Source of the DNA: Acidobacteriota bacterium
GTDB lineage: Bacteria; Acidobacteriota; Terriglobia; Acidiferrales; UBA7541
Length of the DNA: 41,888 nucleotides
Direction of reading: 5' to 3'
Assembly: GCA_003223255.1 (NCBI GenBank)
Contig: QHYJ01000266.1
Location: 1,876-43,763, forward strand
Position 1 is the stretch's first letter, and the number at the start of each line of letters is the position of its first letter. The position numbers and the translations under genes were made by a program. Shown in pieces: positions 1 to 8,890 of the stretch. Under the pieces are notes generated by a model. It was not told where the DNA came from. It did no database searches and worked only from the letters and a program-made list of their open reading frames with translations.

Positions 1-66
1 AATCGCCGTGCGGATTAGACACGCCATCACACCCAGACTACCAATCATTAGCCACTTGCGCTTCAT
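1..66 (-). CDS. N-terminus of a truncated exported or membrane protein
   Basis: Only the first 22 codons are inside the window. The peptide starts MKRKWLMIGSLGVMACL: a basic n-region followed by a hydrophobic core, as in a signal peptide or first membrane helix. A clear ribosome site (GGGAGGG) lies a few bases before the ATG, and the ATG overlaps the stop of the upstream porin-like gene in an ATGA arrangement, so the two are probably co-transcribed and translationally coupled. The family cannot be told from this fragment. A periplasmic partner of the porin or of PQQ-dependent metabolism is possible but is pure inference. Confidence 0.6.
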   Translation of the reverse strand, partial: MKRKWLMIGSLGVMACLIRTAI

Positions 67-1148
67 GGCACCCTCCCTGCGGGCCCCAGGGGAACCACAA
101 AACGGTAGGTAAGACCCAGTGTCCAAACATTGAGGTTTCCCGCGCTGCTGAATTGTCGACCATAATTAGTGGTAGCCCGCAATCCATCCATGAAGTAATA
201 GTTCACGCCGAATTCGAACTGCTTGGTATTCACGGAAGGCAACGAATCGCTGGGCAGGTCCCCTGTGAAAAACTGCTGATACCGCGCCACGAGTTGCGTG
301 CGCCGCATTTCGTTCTGCAGAAATGGGAACTGGCTCAACTTGTAAGCGGGCTCAACCCAATAGCCGCTGCCGCGCTTTGAACGGGCATACTCGCCACGGA
401 TATCCAAAGGTAGTGGCGCCGGTTGCCAGATCGCATGAAACCCAAACAAATTCGAGCGCTCCTGCTGCAGCAAATGTTGAAAGGAGCCGCCGAGTTCCAA
501 TCGCGCTTTGGGCACAAAAATTCCCGTGCGCAGGCCAGCAAATCGATCAGAGTCTACGGGACTGGTCGTCGAGAGCGCCGAAAAGTAGGCCGCATAGTTG
601 ATGTTGAGCTGCCGGTTGGCTTTGAAGCCCCCGCGAACCATGCCGCCGGTACTCGCATTGCTCGGGCCGATTCCGATGGGCAGGACTAGGGGGTCGGACT
701 GCAGGTTCCGAATCCATGCCGGATAGAGCCGCTCGTTGAATATCCCGAAAGGCGTGAGAAACCGCCCTATAGTTACCGTCACGTAGGGATTCGCAAGGAA
801 ATCCAGCTGGGCGTATTCGACTTCTTTTTCTACCAGGCCTCCATGAAACCCGGGCCTCCCTGGCACCGCAACTAAATCGTTTTCGAAGGTCGCTCGCGTT
901 TCAAAGAGCCACCTTTGGCCGATCGGCAAAAGGACTACGGGCGTGACAATGGGATGCAGATCGGGTTGGCCGCCCTCGAAGTTGGTAATGAAGCCGGCGC
1001 TTCCCTGCAGCAACGGTACGGGCTTGACGTATTCCTCCGACGCCGTTTGCGCGTAGGCGCCAGGGGCGAGCAGTAGCGCGATGGCCGCAAATCCCAGGAG
1101 AGCTCGAAGGCGAGTTGCCGAAGTCAGGAATGTTCTGGTCCTTTTCAC
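63..1148 (-). CDS. Outer-membrane porin-like beta-barrel protein
   Basis: A protein of about 361 residues with a signal peptide (basic KRTRTF start, then a hydrophobic run ending in APGAYAQ) and alternating polar/aromatic strands typical of an outer-membrane barrel. A GRFLTPFGIFNERLYP segment resembles the phosphate-selective/OprO-P-like porin group, and the chain ends in strand-like sequence (WTLGLTYRFV). Probable role: diffusion channel in the outer membrane; the substrate cannot be read. The open frame extends to a TTG at 1226, but the GTG at 1146-1148 follows a GGTGGAG stretch and gives a normal signal peptide, so I prefer it. Divergent from the pqq operon; its stop overlaps the start of the next gene on the same strand. 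Confidence 0.7.
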   Translation of the reverse strand: MKRTRTFLTSATRLRALLGFAAIALLLAPGAYAQTASEEYVKPVPLLQGSAGFITNFEGGQPDLHPIVTPVVLLPIGQRWLFETRATFENDLVAVPGRPGFHGGLVEKEVEYAQLDFLANPYVTVTIGRFLTPFGIFNERLYPAWIRNLQSDPLVLPIGIGPSNASTGGMVRGGFKANRQLNINYAAYFSALSTTSPVDSDRFAGLRTGIFVPKARLELGGSFQHLLQQERSNLFGFHAIWQPAPLPLDIRGEYARSKRGSGYWVEPAYKLSQFPFLQNEMRRTQLVARYQQFFTGDLPSDSLPSVNTKQFEFGVNYYFMDGLRATTNYGRQFSSAGNLNVWTLGLTYRFVVPLGPAGRVP

Positions 1149-1492
1149 GCTCCACCCCAAAGATGACTGGCTCTGGCTTTTGAAAGCTTTGAAATCCAGC
1201 TTGGAAGAGGTCCTTGGAAGGGTCAAGTCACGTTATGGCTTGTGTGCCCGGCTTGGTAAGTCCTAACTCGTCGCAGGCACTAATTTGCCGGCGGGCGGAA
1301 TAGACTTCAACCCGATACTTTCTGCTCCTCTTCCTGCCGACCATCTCATCGTTGTCTCCAAGTCCCCTAAATCGAAGCACTTCCCGACCTCGCTGACGCC
1401 TCGCTGACGCCAGTTCGCCCTTCCCTTTTGGTCCAATACGTGCTAGTTTTAACGTCTTGCTGAACACTCGACTCCTAAAGGAGCCTTTTCTC
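1149..1492. other. Divergent intergenic region between porin-like gene and pqqA
   Basis: About 340 bases between two divergent genes, so it should carry both promoters. I could not assign -35/-10 pairs with proper spacing. It contains a perfect 11-base direct repeat (CCTCGCTGACG at 1388-1398 and 1399-1409) about 80 bases before pqqA, which could be an operator or replication slippage. The pqqA ribosome site AAAGGAG is at the right end. Confidence 0.4.
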
Positions 1493-1570
1493 ATGGAATG
1501 GACCACGCCTCGGCACGAAGAGATTGAGCTCAACTGCGAAGTCAGCTCCTACGCCAACGCCGAGCTCTAA
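1493..1570 (+). CDS. pqqA: PqqA, precursor peptide of pyrroloquinoline quinone
   Basis: A 25-residue peptide, MEWTTPRHEEIELNCEVSSY followed by ANAEL, matching the PqqA family in length and pattern. The Glu16-x3-Tyr20 pair supplies the carbon skeleton of PQQ: PqqE crosslinks these two residues, then the peptide is cleaved and oxidised. The gene has a strong AAAGGAG ribosome site, suiting a substrate peptide needed in excess over the enzymes. First gene of the pqqABCDE operon; a 42-base gap separates it from pqqB. Confidence 0.95.
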   Translation: MEWTTPRHEEIELNCEVSSYANAEL

Positions 1571-1612
1571 TCGTTCTGTCCGCCAGGCGAGCACGCTGGC
1601 CCACGTACGGAA

Positions 1613-2548
1613 ATGCGCGTAAGAGTCCTCGGATCCGCAGCCGGGGGCGGTTTTCCCCAATGGAATTGTCCGTGTCCCAACTGTAGCGCCTTGCGCAACG
1701 GCACGTTGAAGGCTCGTCCGCGTACACAGACCCAGGTCATTTTTTCTCCTGGCTCCAAGGTCTGGTTTCTGCTGTGCGCTTCACCGGATTTGCGTCAGCA
1801 GGTGCTCGGTGCGCGAGAACTAGCTCCATCCGTTGATACTTCCTCTCCCCCTCCAATCGGTGGCGTGTTTCTTCCCAGCGCCGACGTGGATTCCGTGATG
1901 GGTCTGCTTCATCTGCGCGAGTTCCAGAGCTTTTTTGTGTTTGCCACGCGTGGCGTGCAATGTGTTCTTCAGCAGGAGAATAGAATCTTCCGCGTTCTGG
2001 AGCGCTCCAACCCACCGGTGAAATGGCAGATGCTGTCCAGCAAAGGACGCTTGGGATGTCATTTGTCGGAGGATTCCTCCGAGCCTGCGGACTTCATCTG
2101 CAGCACCGTGCCGCTCGGCGGTTGCTACCCGGATTACGTCAGTGAGGAAACCCTCCGCGCTGTCCCGCCGGAAGATGCATCCATCGGCTTTGTCATGGAG
2201 CAAGGTGAGAAGCGTTTTTTCTTTGCCCCTTCGCTTCCCGGCTCCTCCGGCATGTGGAAGTCGGCAGCCGAATCAGCTGACGTCACGCTCATTGACGGGA
2301 CTTTCTGGAGCGATGAAGAGCTAATGCGCACGGGCCGCAGCAGAAAAACCGCGCGCGAAATCGGCCACTTGCCGCTCTCTGGCTCCGGCGGCTTGCTCGA
2401 GCAATTCCCCGAAAAAGCCGTAGGCCGCAAAATCCTGATTCACATCAACAATACGAATCCCATCCTTGACGAAAATAGCGCCGAGCACCGCGTGGTGCTG
2501 GATGCCGGCTTCGAAATCGCCTACGATGGCATGGAGTTCGAATTATGA
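1613..2548 (+). CDS. pqqB: PqqB, PQQ biosynthesis metallo-beta-lactamase-fold protein
   Basis: 311 residues, close to the usual PqqB length. The N-terminus MRVRVLGSAAGGGFPQWNC followed by a CPNC pair is diagnostic for PqqB: the Cys pair is a structural zinc site. The rest matches the lactonase-like fold, including an LIDGTFWSDEEL segment and a C-terminal HINNTNPIL stretch. In the pathway PqqB is thought to hydroxylate the crosslinked Glu-Tyr intermediate before PqqC; an older view made it a PQQ transporter. The stop overlaps the pqqC start (ATGA at 2545-2548), showing translational coupling. Confidence 0.95.
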   Translation: MRVRVLGSAAGGGFPQWNCPCPNCSALRNGTLKARPRTQTQVIFSPGSKVWFLLCASPDLRQQVLGARELAPSVDTSSPPPIGGVFLPSADVDSVMGLLHLREFQSFFVFATRGVQCVLQQENRIFRVLERSNPPVKWQMLSSKGRLGCHLSEDSSEPADFICSTVPLGGCYPDYVSEETLRAVPPEDASIGFVMEQGEKRFFFAPSLPGSSGMWKSAAESADVTLIDGTFWSDEELMRTGRSRKTAREIGHLPLSGSGGLLEQFPEKAVGRKILIHINNTNPILDENSAEHRVVLDAGFEIAYDGMEFEL

Positions 2549-3309
2549 CCGTGCCAATGGCAAGCACCTACGAAAAGCCTTTGCTCTCCGAAGCAGAATT
2601 CATCGCCGGCTTTCATGCCATTGGCGAACAGCGGTATCACCACAAACATCCTTTTCACCTGCTCATGCACGAAGGCAAGCTCACGCGAGGCCAGCTTCAG
2701 GCCTGGGCGCTCAACCGCTACTTCTACCAAAGCCGCATCCCGATCAAGGACGCGGCCATCCTTGCGCGCAGCGAGGATGCCTCCTTTCGCCTGGCTTGGC
2801 GCAAACGCATTCTGGATCACGACGGCGACGGAACAAAACCAGGCGGCATCGAAAAATGGCTGAAACTGGTGGAGACCACAGGTCTCTCCCGCGAACACGC
2901 ACTCCGCGGCGACGGCATACTCCCTGCCACGCGGTTCGCCGTACAAGCATATGTGGACTTCGTCTCCACGCGCTCGCATCTTGAGGCCGTAGCCTCTTCG
3001 CTCACCGAACTTTTTTCCCACAAACTCATCGCCTTGCGCATGGACCGCATGCGCCAGCACTACCCCTGGCTTTCCGGCGGTCTCGACTATTTCACCGGCC
3101 GCCTCACGCAAGCTCCAGAAGATGCAGAATTCGCGCTGGCCTGGGTTGTGAAGCACGCGCGCACCCGCGAAGAACAGGACAAAGCTTACGCCGCTTTGCG
3201 CGCCAAGTGCGACCTCCTCTGGGCGCAGCTTGACGCTCTTTATTTTGCTTACGTGAATCCCGGCTGGCCTCCGCCAGGCGCCTTCCAACCAGCCAGGGAA
3301 AACGCATGA
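2545..3309 (+). CDS. pqqC: PqqC, pyrroloquinoline-quinone synthase
   Basis: 254 residues, the normal size for PqqC, a cofactor-free all-helical oxidase that performs the last ring closure and eight-electron oxidation of AHQQ to PQQ. Visible family segments: HPFHLLMHEGKLTRGQLQAW near the start, NRYFYQSRIPIKDAAIL, HDGDGTKPGGIEKW and HKLIALRMDRM-type helices carrying the conserved His/Arg/Tyr residues of the active site. Starts inside the pqqB stop and ends inside the pqqD start (ATGA both times), so B, C and D form a tightly coupled block. Confidence 0.95.
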   Translation: MTVPMASTYEKPLLSEAEFIAGFHAIGEQRYHHKHPFHLLMHEGKLTRGQLQAWALNRYFYQSRIPIKDAAILARSEDASFRLAWRKRILDHDGDGTKPGGIEKWLKLVETTGLSREHALRGDGILPATRFAVQAYVDFVSTRSHLEAVASSLTELFSHKLIALRMDRMRQHYPWLSGGLDYFTGRLTQAPEDAEFALAWVVKHARTREEQDKAYAALRAKCDLLWAQLDALYFAYVNPGWPPPGAFQPARENA

Positions 3310-3584
3310 GCGTGGATTTGAACAGCCGACCGCGGCTCGCTGCGGGCTGCCGCATGGGAGAAAACAACAACCAGCGCGTGTTGCTGATGCCCGAGCGCGC
3401 GCTACGGCTGAATGGTCCAAGCCTGGAGATCGTTTCGCGCTGCGATGGCAAGCACTCCGTGTCTCAAATCATCGGCGAGCTGCAATTGCTCTATTCCAAG
3501 GCCGAGCCGCACAAAGTCGAACAGGACATTCTTGGCTATCTCGCTCTTTTGCAAAAGGAACGCGCGCTCGATTTCCAGATGTAG
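3306..3584 (+). CDS. pqqD: PqqD, peptide chaperone for PqqA
   Basis: 92 residues, the normal PqqD length. PqqD is a RiPP-recognition element: a small winged-helix protein that binds PqqA and presents it to the radical SAM enzyme PqqE. The family pattern is visible: a beta segment with LMPERALRLN, then LEIVSRCDGKHSVSQIIGEL and a C-terminal helix ending LLQKERALDFQM. It overlaps pqqC by ATGA and ends in tandem stops (TAG TGA at 3582-3587). Confidence 0.95.
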   Translation: MSVDLNSRPRLAAGCRMGENNNQRVLLMPERALRLNGPSLEIVSRCDGKHSVSQIIGELQLLYSKAEPHKVEQDILGYLALLQKERALDFQM

Positions 3585-3599
3585 TGAAGCGGGAATTAT

Positions 3600-3620
3600 C
3601 TGTCATTCCGAGCAAAGCCA
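3600..3620 (+). repeat. Remnant of a dispersed TGTCATTCCGAGC element
   Basis: The pqqD-pqqE gap holds CTGTCATTCCGAGCAAAGCC, which looks like the end of a repeat often seen in soil-bacterial genomes (it translates as CHSE in shadow frames). A related stretch lies at 23348-23381. The copy is short and probably degraded. It separates pqqE from the coupled B-C-D block. Confidence 0.45.
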
Positions 3621-3630
3621 TCTTTCTTCC

Positions 3631-4758
3631 ATGCCGAATGTTAGCTCCAATCCGCTCGCTCTCGTCACGGAACTTACCCACCGCTGCCCACTGCACTGCG
3701 TCTATTGCTCAAATCCTCTCGAGCTGCAATCGCGTACCAGCGAACTCTCGACAGAAACCTGGTCCCGCGTTTTCAAGGAGGCTGCTCGAGCTGGCATTCT
3801 TCAGGCCGATTTCACCGGCGGCGAGCCTCTCGCGCGCACCGATATCGTTGAGCTTATCCGCAACGCTCGTGCCGCCGGACTGTACGTGAGTCTTATCACT
3901 TCCGGCCTGCCGCTCGACGAAGCCAAGCTCGATGCCTTAGTGCAAGCCGGCCTAGATCATTTTCAACTCAGCTTCCAGGGCGCGCGGGAAGAAACTGCCA
4001 ACGACATCTCCGGCACCAAGTCCCACCAGCACAAGTTGCGCGTGCTCCAATGGCTCAAGCGCTATCGCATCGGCCTCACATTGAATTTCGTCATCCACCG
4101 CCGCAACATGGACGAACTCGAAGAAATGCTCGCCATCGTGGAGGAATCCGGCGCGGGCTGCGTGGAATTCGCCAGCGTGCAATATTACGGCTGGGCCTTC
4201 GCGAACCGCGAAAATCTTCTACCAACGAAGCAGCAGCTGGATTATTGCGTTGGACGTTTAAAACGCGCCGAGGAAGAATTACCGGGCAACACCCGCTTGC
4301 TCTTTGTCGTGCCTGACTATTACGCGAAATATCCCAAACCCTGTGTAGGCGGCTGGGGCCGCAAGCTCATGCTCATCACGCCGAGCGGCGACGCGCTTCC
4401 CTGCCACGCCGCCACAGTCATCCCTGGCTTGAAGTTTGAAAACGTGAAGAACCGCAGCGTGTGCGAGATTTGGGAAAATTCCGAAGCTTTCCAGAAATTC
4501 CGCGGCGAAGAGTGGATGCAGGAGCCTTGCAAATCCTGCGATCGTCGTGCACAAGACTTTGGCGGATGCCGCTGCCAGGCATTGTTACTCGCAGGCGACG
4601 CTTCGGCCACCGATCCCGTTTGCTCGCTCGCTCCGCAGCGCCCCAAGGTGGACGCCATCCTCGCCAAAACCAACGGATCTCCCTCCGTGGTGGCCACGCT
4701 TGCCCCGCGCGAAGCGGTCAACAAGAGTGAGTGGCTCTACCGCCGCAATCCTGCGTGA
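3631..4758 (+). CDS. pqqE: PqqE, radical SAM PqqA Glu-Tyr crosslinking enzyme
   Basis: 375 residues from the ATG at 3631; the open frame runs upstream into pqqD but that part is non-coding shadow. The radical SAM motif CPLHCVYC (Cys19, Cys23, Cys26) binds the SAM-cleaving 4Fe-4S cluster, followed by the DFTGGEPL segment. The C-terminal SPASM region carries the auxiliary-cluster cysteines (CVGGWG, LPCHAA, CKSC, GGCRC, PVC). PqqE forms the C-C bond between Glu and Tyr of PqqA. No strong ribosome site is visible before the ATG. Last gene of the operon, converging on the receptor gene with only 26 bases between the stops. No pqqF protease gene is seen. Confidence 0.95.
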   Translation: MPNVSSNPLALVTELTHRCPLHCVYCSNPLELQSRTSELSTETWSRVFKEAARAGILQADFTGGEPLARTDIVELIRNARAAGLYVSLITSGLPLDEAKLDALVQAGLDHFQLSFQGAREETANDISGTKSHQHKLRVLQWLKRYRIGLTLNFVIHRRNMDELEEMLAIVEESGAGCVEFASVQYYGWAFANRENLLPTKQQLDYCVGRLKRAEEELPGNTRLLFVVPDYYAKYPKPCVGGWGRKLMLITPSGDALPCHAATVIPGLKFENVKNRSVCEIWENSEAFQKFRGEEWMQEPCKSCDRRAQDFGGCRCQALLLAGDASATDPVCSLAPQRPKVDAILAKTNGSPSVVATLAPREAVNKSEWLYRRNPA

Positions 4759-4784
4759 TTTTTTCGATTCCTTTCGGTGCAATC

Positions 4785-7199
4785 TCAGCGCGCCTTCGAC
4801 CAGTGATACCGCACGCCGCCGGAAAACAAAATAGGCGTGCCAATCTGCGGCACCGCAGTCGTCTGCACGAAGTACTCCCGGTTCAACGCATTCTCCAAAT
4901 TCAAGAAGCCGCGCCAGCGCTCGCCGAGCGCACGCGACAGTTCGAGATTCAGCACGAAGTAGCTACCGAGTTTTCTCTGATTCAAGCTGTCGTCGAAGCG
5001 GTGGCTCTCGTAGCGGCCGTCCACGCTGGCATCAGCCCATTTCGGATGCGAATAGAGAATTCTCGCGCTCGCTCTGTGTCTTGGCACTTGTGGCAGGAGA
5101 TTCCCGACAATCGCTGGGTTCGCCGCAAAATTCCCCACGACTGATTGATTAAACACATACCTTGCTTCCAGGCTCCACCGCTGCTCCAGCCGGTAACTGA
5201 TTTCGCCTTCCGCCCCCTTCACATTCGCGTACCCGAGATTTTGCCGTTGCTGCGTAATCAGAGTAGGTATCGCGCTAACGGTCACATTCGACACGGGATT
5301 GTCCAGGCGATCCGCAAACAGCGTGGCGCGCCAGAACATTCTGGTTGTCACCTGCTGATTCACGCCGAATTCGTATCCATTTACATGTTCAGGGCCGAGG
5401 TTGGGATTGGCGTTCGTCAGAACGTTGCCTACGCGGAAGGAGCGATATAGTTCATCGAGCGTGGGCGCACGAAATCCCTGATAGAACGCGCCTCGCACCG
5501 AAAACCCTTGCGTCATGCGAAAAACCAGCCCGGCTCGGGAAGTCACTGTCGTTTTCGAAACGTCTGGAAATACCGTGACCGTCGTCGTGTTCGCGGGCAG
5601 AACTGTCTCCGTCCGCGAGGCAGCGTAATTTCGCCAGTAATCCACGCGCGCTCCTGCGATGACATTCAGACGCCACCAGGGGCTCCAGAAATCCTGAAAA
5701 AATCCTCCGCCAAACGCCTGCTCGCCAGGAATGCGTCGATCCCTGGTGCTTGTACCGGAAAATGCATTCTCATGGTCACGCGCGTAGATCCAGCGTTCAT
5801 CTCCTCCCACCATCAGGACCTGCGAACCCGGCAACGGGTGAGACCACTGGCCATTCCCTCCATAGCCGTACGAAGGCTCGTTCTGCAATAGCGTCAGCGT
5901 TTCGGTTTGCCGGTCCAGGGCGATCGAACTGAAGGTGCTGCGAAATCGTTGGTCGAAAGAATAAAAATTCCCCTGCCAATCGCTGCCATCCTTCGTGTGC
6001 GAGCGCAATCCTGCCTGCAGGAATCCTTCCCGGGTACCGTTGGTTTGCAATCGTGTGCCATTGTCGCGAACTTCGTTGAAATACCTCCCGCTCAAAAAGA
6101 TAAGCGTGTTCTTCGAAACTTCCGCATCCACACGCCCGTTTGCCGTTTCGTGCTGAGAAGATGCATTCACGTCGACGGGTCCGCGAAAAGCTTCTGGGGT
6201 GAGATTGAATCCGTCGGTGCGAAACAAATCCCCTCCGACACTGTAGGTGACCGGGCCACGCCGGTCGCCCGCAAAAAGATCCAGATCCGCCGTTCCCCGC
6301 GTGCCCCACAACCCTGCGAGGTCAAAGAGGGCCGCGGAAGGTCGTCGCGTGGTGACGTCGATCACGCCCGCCATGGCCGAACTCCCATACAGTGCCGAAA
6401 CGCCGCCTTCATCCACTTCCAGTGTGTCGATTCCCAACAGAGGAATCTTCGACCAATACACCCAGCTCCCCACGGGATCGTTGAACGGGACGCCGTCAAG
6501 CAAGACCAAGGTGCGACTTACTCCGCTTGCTCCTATCCCCCGCAAGGAGACTCCTTGTGTTGTCGGATGTGAAACCAAACTGCTGCTTCGGCGGAACAAG
6601 CTGAAGCTTGGCACTTGCTTCAGAAAGTCGTCGATCGTCAGTGCCGCGGTTTGCGAAATGTCTTTTTCGGACAGCACGGTCACCTGGGCGGGCAAATCAC
6701 CGAGCTGTTCTGCCGTGCGCGTTTCTGACACCACCACCGTCTCGTTCACCGGAAGAATTTGCAGCGTAATCTGCAGCGACTCGATCCGAGCGCCTTCGCT
6801 CAGAATCACTTCCTTTGTGACCGGCTGAAACCCCGGCGCTTCCGCCCGCAGCGTGTACTTCCCCGCCGGCAAATCGCTGAATGTGAATTTTCCTTCTTGC
6901 GTTCCCGTGGCCTGGCGTTCCAACGATTGCGCTTCCCTCGCTTCCGCTGACCGCAGTGTCAGCGTCACGCCGGCGATCGTTCTCCCATCCGCAGTTTGCA
7001 CCGCGCCGTCAATGCGATTCGTCTTCTTCTGATTCGCTTCCGCCGGCTGCTCTTGCGCAATTCCGGCTTCCGCCAAGTGAATGGTTTGCAGAACTTCGAA
7101 CCTTCGGTGCGCACAGATGGCCCCCGGCACATGCAAACCTGCGAAAAAAACAATCGATGACACTGCGGCAATTCTTGGCAGAGCTCTATTGCCTCTCAA
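4785..7199 (-). CDS. TonB-dependent outer-membrane receptor with carboxypeptidase-regulatory-like N-domain
   Basis: 804 residues. An N-terminal hydrophobic signal segment is followed (about residues 60-155) by a beta-sandwich of the CarboxypepD_reg-like type (IDGAVQTADGRTIAGVTLTL, KFTFSDLPAGKYTLRAEAPG). A plug domain follows (TIDDFLKQVPSF, TTQGVSLRGIGASG, LLDGVPFNDPVGSW, YGSSAMAGVIDVTTRR), then a long barrel ending in GGVRYHWSKAR. Such receptors import scarce large ligands (siderophores, cobalamin, glycans, PQQ) using TonB energy. The ligand cannot be read; proximity to the PQQ operon makes PQQ or a metal chelate for a PQQ enzyme a testable guess. Converges tail to tail with pqqE. Confidence 0.9.
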   Translation of the reverse strand: MRGNRALPRIAAVSSIVFFAGLHVPGAICAHRRFEVLQTIHLAEAGIAQEQPAEANQKKTNRIDGAVQTADGRTIAGVTLTLRSAEAREAQSLERQATGTQEGKFTFSDLPAGKYTLRAEAPGFQPVTKEVILSEGARIESLQITLQILPVNETVVVSETRTAEQLGDLPAQVTVLSEKDISQTAALTIDDFLKQVPSFSLFRRSSSLVSHPTTQGVSLRGIGASGVSRTLVLLDGVPFNDPVGSWVYWSKIPLLGIDTLEVDEGGVSALYGSSAMAGVIDVTTRRPSAALFDLAGLWGTRGTADLDLFAGDRRGPVTYSVGGDLFRTDGFNLTPEAFRGPVDVNASSQHETANGRVDAEVSKNTLIFLSGRYFNEVRDNGTRLQTNGTREGFLQAGLRSHTKDGSDWQGNFYSFDQRFRSTFSSIALDRQTETLTLLQNEPSYGYGGNGQWSHPLPGSQVLMVGGDERWIYARDHENAFSGTSTRDRRIPGEQAFGGGFFQDFWSPWWRLNVIAGARVDYWRNYAASRTETVLPANTTTVTVFPDVSKTTVTSRAGLVFRMTQGFSVRGAFYQGFRAPTLDELYRSFRVGNVLTNANPNLGPEHVNGYEFGVNQQVTTRMFWRATLFADRLDNPVSNVTVSAIPTLITQQRQNLGYANVKGAEGEISYRLEQRWSLEARYVFNQSVVGNFAANPAIVGNLLPQVPRHRASARILYSHPKWADASVDGRYESHRFDDSLNQRKLGSYFVLNLELSRALGERWRGFLNLENALNREYFVQTTAVPQIGTPILFSGGVRYHWSKAR

Positions 7200-7360
7200 T
7201 GAGAATCTCCTCCGTGGCAGTATAGCCGTTCCAGACAGCCGTTCCGTGCTCTGTCACAAACCAATGCCGTGTCCGCTCTGGAAGGCTTCGCATGCTCCGA
7301 TCGTGAACTGGCTAAAATCACTCACGGTTTTCGACAGAATTTCAGTAAGGAGTGTTCTTG

Positions 7361-8815
7361 CTAGGCTTGCGAAGCCGTCTGCACCTGGCTCAACTTGGCA
7401 ACCACGCGCGAAATGAAAACCAAGCTTCCCAACAGCACCAAGGAGCCAAAAACAGTCAACGTGTGCGGCGCCCCGATGCGCTTCGCGACTCCACCTGCGA
7501 TCAGCGCGCCAATCGGCTGCACGCCCATGAACATCGTGGCGTACACCGCCATCACCCGGCTGCGCAATTCGTCCGGCACACGACTCTGAATCAGCGTGTT
7601 GGTCGCCGCCATTTGCGAGGTTGCGGCGAAGCCCACGACAAGCAGCACCACCACACACAACCAGAAAACCTTGGCCCCGGAGAAAATTAATAACCCAATC
7701 GCGCAACTCATCGAAGTCGCCCCGATCCACCGCGCCAACCCCCGATAATTTGTCCGCGCCGCAAAATGCAACGCCCCGAGCACCGCACCCACTCCCGCCG
7801 AACTCATTAGCAGACCCAATGTCCGCGCGTTTCCTTTCAAAATGTCCTGCGCGTAAATCGGCATAAACACCGAATATTGCAACCCAAAGAGGCTCAGCAC
7901 ACTCAGCAACAGCAGCGTCGAGCGAATCGGCAGGTCGCTCATGGCAAAGTGGAAACCTTGCACCAAACTCTTCAATGGAGATTCATCGCTCGGCTTGATT
8001 TCCGTCTTGGCAATCCTCATCATCAGTAGCGCCACGATCACCGCCACAAAGCTCAGCCCGTTTAGGAAAAAACACCAGCCTTCGCCCACCCACGCGACGG
8101 TAAAACCCGCGATCGCCGGGCCTACTACGCGCGCTCCGTTGAAGATCGAAGAGTTCAGCGCAATGGCGTTCGGCAAATCTTCTTTTCCCACCATCTGGAC
8201 GAAAAACGCTTGCCGGATGGGCACGTCGAAGGCGTTTACCACGCCCAACAGGAATGCAATCACCACAACCACCCAGGCTCCATGCCAGCCCTGAATCTTT
8301 CCCGTTAGCGTCAGTGCCGCAAGCACAAACGCCAGCACCATCGAAGCCGCCTGTGTGGTAATCACGCCACGGTGGCGGTTGTAGTGATCGCCCGCATATC
8401 CGCCCAACGACGAGAGAAACAACAGCGGCACCTGGCTCGCGAATCCAAAAATTCCCAGCAGCGCCGCAGAGCCCGTCAGCCGGTAGACCAGCCACAGCTG
8501 CGAGGTCGTCTGCATCCAAGTTCCGATGAGCGATATGAGTTGTCCCGCGATGAAGAGCTGGAAGTTGCGGTGCTGCATCGCGCGGAAGCGCGTGGAAAGG
8601 CTCGTGCGGAAGCGCGTAGAAACATTGGTGCGAAAGCGCGCGGGCAAGGTCGGGATAATCTGCCTCCACTGGTTCGATGCGGCAAATCCGGACTGGTCAC
8701 CATGCCGTGGACCAATGGAGTCTGTCAACGAAGGGTAAGCACAGGGGCGGCCGTATTGGCGCGTGATCGGAGTGCCAGCATCCTGAACGAAGGGGAGGTT
8801 CGCGAAGGATCTCAA
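7361..8815 (-). CDS. Major facilitator superfamily transporter (MFS_3/EntS-like)
   Basis: About 12 hydrophobic helices, beginning with FQLFIAGQLISLIGTWMQTT, the signature of the MFS_3/enterobactin-exporter-like group, with the loop motif GGYAGDHYNRHRGV and a second-half motif LIQSRVPDELRSRVMAVY. Probably an inner-membrane exporter of a small molecule. The start is uncertain: the open frame begins at a TTG (8815) and the first ATG in frame is at 8576-8578, directly before the conserved region. The intervening 79 codons contain a 24-base tandem repeat and no recognisable domain; neither start has a good ribosome site. The real start may lie between them. Confidence 0.85.
   Translation of the reverse strand: MRSFANLPFVQDAGTPITRQYGRPCAYPSLTDSIGPRHGDQSGFAASNQWRQIIPTLPARFRTNVSTRFRTSLSTRFRAMQHRNFQLFIAGQLISLIGTWMQTTSQLWLVYRLTGSAALLGIFGFASQVPLLFLSSLGGYAGDHYNRHRGVITTQAASMVLAFVLAALTLTGKIQGWHGAWVVVVIAFLLGVVNAFDVPIRQAFFVQMVGKEDLPNAIALNSSIFNGARVVGPAIAGFTVAWVGEGWCFFLNGLSFVAVIVALLMMRIAKTEIKPSDESPLKSLVQGFHFAMSDLPIRSTLLLLSVLSLFGLQYSVFMPIYAQDILKGNARTLGLLMSSAGVGAVLGALHFAARTNYRGLARWIGATSMSCAIGLLIFSGAKVFWLCVVVLLVVGFAATSQMAATNTLIQSRVPDELRSRVMAVYATMFMGVQPIGALIAGGVAKRIGAPHTLTVFGSLVLLGSLVFISRVVAKLSQVQTASQA
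8579..8638. repeat. 24-base tandem repeat at the MFS N-terminus
   Basis: Two units of 24 bases (8591-8614 and 8615-8638) and a partial third (8579-8590) lie in the upstream part of the MFS reading frame. On the minus strand they encode RFRTNVST, RFRTSLST, RFRA just before the first ATG. The units differ at a few bases, so this is an old or selected duplication. Confidence 0.7.
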
Positions 8816-8890
8816 CTGCTCAGCTTTTCAAATTACCCGGCGCGGCGATTCAGGTTTTCTCTGAAATAGAACTTATAACCGAGAACTGTT

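Noticed and set aside
1411-1492. Standard sigma-70 promoter for pqqA
   Set aside because: TTGGTC (1428) and TAGTTT (1444) are only 10 bases apart; spacing is wrong.
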